Virus record (IMG/VR): IMGVR_UViG_3300042375_000862
Coordinates: 62,001-126,000 of that record
DNA: 64,000 nt
Reading direction: 5' to 3' (one strand)
Source: a virus
The stretch's first letter is position 1. Each line of letters opens with the position of its first letter. A program made the translations under genes and the position numbers. Shown here one piece after another: positions 61,622 through 64,000 of the stretch. A model generated the notes under the pieces. The model did not search any database. It saw nothing but the letters and a program-made list of their open reading frames with translations, and was not told the DNA's origin.

Positions 61622-62323
61622 TTAATACTTTAAATGTCTTCCTTGGTCCACAAAATATTCATTGTCTTTTTGTTCCCCTTGTAATGTAAATTTATTTGCA
61701 TAACCTCTTAATTTTTTTATTTTGATGTTTTTTTCCATTCTCCATAAACAAAATGGAAAACTAATTTGGTCTCTAGAACTAAATTTAGTGATTTGTTCCC
61801 ACCACATTAATTGAAGTTCTTTAACTGAGTGCGTTGTTTTAACAATAAATGTACACATTTCATAAAGACCATATCCATCTGGCATACCTAATGATTTATA
61901 TAAACTGAATTGGTTTTGAATATTTTCATGAATATCTAAATTCCATTGAGCGCATGCCGTCATCTCTTGATATAAACATTTCCTATCAGGATGTTTAAAT
62001 AAGAATATATCCACACCATCACCATACTCATCTATAATTAATTGAGGGTCTTTTTTTAATTGGTGATTACCATCTTCCCATATAATGTATTCATATTGAG
62101 AAAAAATTAACGACGATAAAATCTTATAAGTTTTAGCATCCCTTCTATTTTTATAATTATCTATAGTTGAGAATTTTAACACGTCTCTTTGTTCCCAAAC
62201 CTTAACATCGTTTTCTTTTTTATCTACATATGCAATATAATCACAATTTTCAAAAACCATTGGAGGATCAATCAACTTATCTTTTCCGTTAGTGATTGCA
62301 GTTAATACTAAGAATTTTTTCAT
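61622..62323 (-). CDS. DUF616 (TOD1/MUCI70-like) putative glycosyltransferase
   Basis: A 233-residue protein with YKNRRDAKTYKILSSLIF, YEYIIWEDGNHQLKKDP, FLFKHPDRKCLYQEM, YKSLGMPDGYGLYEM and RDQISFPF, which together form the DUF616 pattern. The family is best known from plants (TOD1, MUCI70) and bacteria and is regarded as glycosyltransferase-like. The ED in IIWEDGNHQL may serve as the metal motif. The sugar is not known. Confidence 0.72.
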   Translation of the reverse strand: MKKFLVLTAITNGKDKLIDPPMVFENCDYIAYVDKKENDVKVWEQRDVLKFSTIDNYKNRRDAKTYKILSSLIFSQYEYIIWEDGNHQLKKDPQLIIDEYGDGVDIFLFKHPDRKCLYQEMTACAQWNLDIHENIQNQFSLYKSLGMPDGYGLYEMCTFIVKTTHSVKELQLMWWEQITKFSSRDQISFPFCLWRMEKNIKIKKLRGYANKFTLQGEQKDNEYFVDQGRHLKY

Positions 62324-62326
62324 ATT

Positions 62327-62890
62327 TTAAAATTTATATAAGATTAAAACATCGTCACTTCTATTTTTTATATGTCGATTATCAATTATTTCACTGTTGG
62401 GATGTAAATTAATAAAATTTTGTTTTTTTGAATCGATGTCATTCACATCTTCAATGATATAAATTCCATCTGATTTCATTTTGTTCTTTAAAATCCCAAA
62501 AGATTTAACTTGGTCATTAAATAAATGACTACCATCATCAATTATTATATCAAATTCATAATTTTTTAATTCTTCTAAAATATTCTCATCGGTAGCATCA
62601 CCATGTATTATATGTAATAAGTTTGTATTTTCATTAAATGGTACATCATTTTTCAATGTATTAATTGAATCAACACTTACTTCAATACCAACAATGTTAG
62701 AATTTATAAAATATTCATTCCACATTCTAATTGAATGACCATATCTAACACCAATTTCTAAAATGGATATACTATCTCTACGACCACTTAATAATTTTTC
62801 GTATTCGTCAATGTATGTGTGAGCAGTACCCTTATCTCCATGACCTTCTGGAAATTGATAATTTATGTATATTTCATTTAATGATTTCAT
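62327..62890 (-). CDS. SAM-dependent sugar O-methyltransferase-like protein
   Basis: A 187-residue protein: GHGDKGTAHTYIDEYEKLL, ILEIGVRYGHSIRMW (motif I), IVGIEVS, FDIIIDDGSHLFNDQ and GIYIIEDV. The DKG.AH.Y and IDDGSH patterns match macrolide-sugar O-methyltransferases such as MycE-like proteins. Overlaps the next gene by 4 bases. Confidence 0.72.
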   Translation of the reverse strand: MKSLNEIYINYQFPEGHGDKGTAHTYIDEYEKLLSGRRDSISILEIGVRYGHSIRMWNEYFINSNIVGIEVSVDSINTLKNDVPFNENTNLLHIIHGDATDENILEELKNYEFDIIIDDGSHLFNDQVKSFGILKNKMKSDGIYIIEDVNDIDSKKQNFINLHPNSEIIDNRHIKNRSDDVLILYKF

Positions 62891-63498
62891 ATCTTATAAT
62901 AATTTTCTTTTAAATCGTTTTCATTAATGTATTTTATTTTCTTCATAATTACTTGATAACCAACGTGTAATATTTCAATGTATTTGTAGTAAGAATGGTT
63001 GAAAGAATCCACTGCGGTCCTAACCTGTAGATATTTTTCTTGTTCCCATCCACCACCATAGTCATCGAATATAATATAACCATTTTCTTTCAGACAATAA
63101 AATGAATTAACAGAATCTTCCAAAACATAATTGGACATGTGATTACCATCAACATATATCAAATCTAAAAATTCCTTTGATTTACCATTATGTTTGAATT
63201 GTTTAAAACTATCCGAGGACTCACCTAATAGATATGTTAATTTATCTTTATATGGATTAATATTATTTTCAATAAATTCGTTAGTATTAATATCCATAAT
63301 ATAGTGATGTGAACCTTCTTTTTTACAAAATTCTTCTAATATGTATACAGAAGATCCACCATATAATGCACCAATTTCTAAAGTAATGTTGGGTTTATCT
63401 TTTAATGAACTAAGTATTTCTTCCCATATAGTAATGTGGTCGGTAAAGAACATTCTTTCTTCAGGATATTTGAAATGTTTTGGATATTGATAACTCAT
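62887..63498 (-). CDS. SAM-dependent methyltransferase (Methyltransf_24 type)
   Basis: A 203-residue protein with ITLEIGALYGGSSVYIL, HHYIMDIN, LDLIYVDGNHMSNYVLED and GYIIFDDYGGG. The YVDGNH and FDDYG motifs fit the Methyltransf_24 group. It is the third related methyltransferase of this operon, along with those at 59043 and 62327. Confidence 0.72.
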   Translation of the reverse strand: MSYQYPKHFKYPEERMFFTDHITIWEEILSSLKDKPNITLEIGALYGGSSVYILEEFCKKEGSHHYIMDINTNEFIENNINPYKDKLTYLLGESSDSFKQFKHNGKSKEFLDLIYVDGNHMSNYVLEDSVNSFYCLKENGYIIFDDYGGGWEQEKYLQVRTAVDSFNHSYYKYIEILHVGYQVIMKKIKYINENDLKENYYKI

Positions 63499-64000
63499 AA
63501 TGTACTATAATAATTGTTTTGTTTTTCTTGTCTTGATATTGTTTTATGATGTTGGATACAATATTCCTCGTCTAAAGGTAAAGATGAGAATTTTTGACCA
63601 CCTATTACTCTTTCGTGGACCTTACCATACCAACTCATACCTTTACGAAATATACGTCCTTGTGCATCAGGGAAGTTAACCCATCCCTTATCGTTAACTC
63701 TCCATCCCCATTTGTTTATGTGTTCTTGGGTTAAACCATCTACAGTGTTAATACGAGGAACAAATATTAAATCCACATCAGGATTCATTTCCAACATTTG
63801 ATTTATATTTTTAACCATATATTCACTAATCATTTCATCGGCATCTATTTGATAGATGTAATCACCCGTACAATAATCATTTAATTTGTTTTTCCAATTG
63901 GCAAAGTTACCTTCAAAATCAAACCCTCTCCACGTTTGAACGTGAGGGAATTTATTATATGGTAGTAAGAAATCCAATATTTCAGGGTTACCATTCTTTT
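63495..64000 (-). CDS. Glycosyltransferase family 2, 5' end outside window
   Basis: The frame is open to the window edge at 64000 (about 167 residues visible), so the true start lies outside; a TTG at 63977 is unlikely to be the start. DYIYQIDADEMISEYM is the acidic GT2 motif, VNFPDAQGRIFRKG and WYGKVHERVIGG are the acceptor-side motifs typical of TagA/WaaE-like GT2 enzymes. The N-terminal nucleotide-binding strand is missing from view. Confidence 0.7.
   Translation of the reverse strand, partial: KNGNPEILDFLLPYNKFPHVQTWRGFDFEGNFANWKNKLNDYCTGDYIYQIDADEMISEYMVKNINQMLEMNPDVDLIFVPRINTVDGLTQEHINKWGWRVNDKGWVNFPDAQGRIFRKGMSWYGKVHERVIGGQKFSSLPLDEEYCIQHHKTISRQEKQNNYYSTL

Noticed and set aside
1-64000. 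tRNA, rRNA, insertion sequences, integrase or attachment sites
   Set aside because: No transposase or integrase motif, no terminal inverted repeats, and all gaps are too short and A/T-rich for a clear tRNA cloverleaf by eye; a tRNAscan run would settle this.

Overview
The window looks like a 64 kb accessory stretch of a large tailed-phage genome (Caudoviricetes). Supporting signs are an S74-type self-cleaving tail fibre with a collagen-like shaft (49527-51338), a small fibre-adjacent structural-type protein, a Hint-domain protein, very dense packing with ATGA and TAATG junctions, no gap above about 160 bases, and no rRNA, tRNA or housekeeping genes seen. No terminase, capsid or polymerase lies in the window, so a prophage or bacterial surface-glycan island is not fully excluded. 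The DNA is very A/T-rich. Start codons are preceded by A/T-rich sequence rather than Shine-Dalgarno motifs, which fits a Bacteroidota-type host, but that is inference.

Layout. (1) 1-18515, plus strand: a methyltransferase and glycosyltransferases; two tandem beta-1,4-galactosyltransferase-like (GT7) enzymes with a LamG-like lectin module set inside the catalytic domain; a double-LamG radical SAM fusion, a stand-alone LamG protein and a second radical SAM enzyme; then a fucosyltransferase-like protein, a miniature DegT aminotransferase, a glycine/inosamine amidinotransferase and an SDR; then GT10-like and SGNH proteins and a 2OG-Fe(II) oxygenase. (2) 18512-20970, minus strand: a miniature thiamine-diphosphate E1alpha/E1beta pair and a GT10-like protein. 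(3) 21064-35930, plus strand: repeated GT10-like and SGNH paralogs around a nucleotide-sugar dehydrogenase and an apparent GDP-3,6-dideoxyhexose pathway (GDP-mannose 4,6-dehydratase, ColD-like dehydratase with His in place of Lys, two SDRs). (4) 35932-38790: carbamoyltransferase, APS kinase, HxGH nucleotidyltransferase, DUF2061 membrane protein. (5) 38818-46432: Hint-domain protein followed by a compact modification island (Cys-rich protein, SET domain, sulfotransferase, radical SAM, five 2OG oxygenases, SGNH) whose proteins often end in the same Lys-Thr-Leu-Ile tail. (6) 46464-52763: a 998-residue GT4-FkbM-BAHT (TibC-like) fusion directly upstream of the tail fibre, a small structural-type protein and another glycosyltransferase. 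(7) 52765-64000, minus strand: a co-directional sugar operon with glycosyltransferases, SDR epimerases, a DegT aminotransferase, a sugar C-methyltransferase, a TagD-like nucleotidyltransferase, several methyltransferases and a DUF616 enzyme.

Taken together, nearly every gene is predicted to make, activate, transfer, trim or modify sugars and protein side chains. The simplest reading is a phage-encoded system for building unusual, possibly sulfated, carbamoylated, methylated, guanidinylated or deoxy, glycans. These could sit on the virion (the fibre is the obvious candidate) or on the host surface. The most unusual parts are the LamG-in-GT7 enzymes, the LamG-radical SAM fusion, the three-enzyme BAHT fusion beside the fibre, and the 2OG/SET/sulfotransferase island with a truncated sulfotransferase gene and a 29-base repeat.
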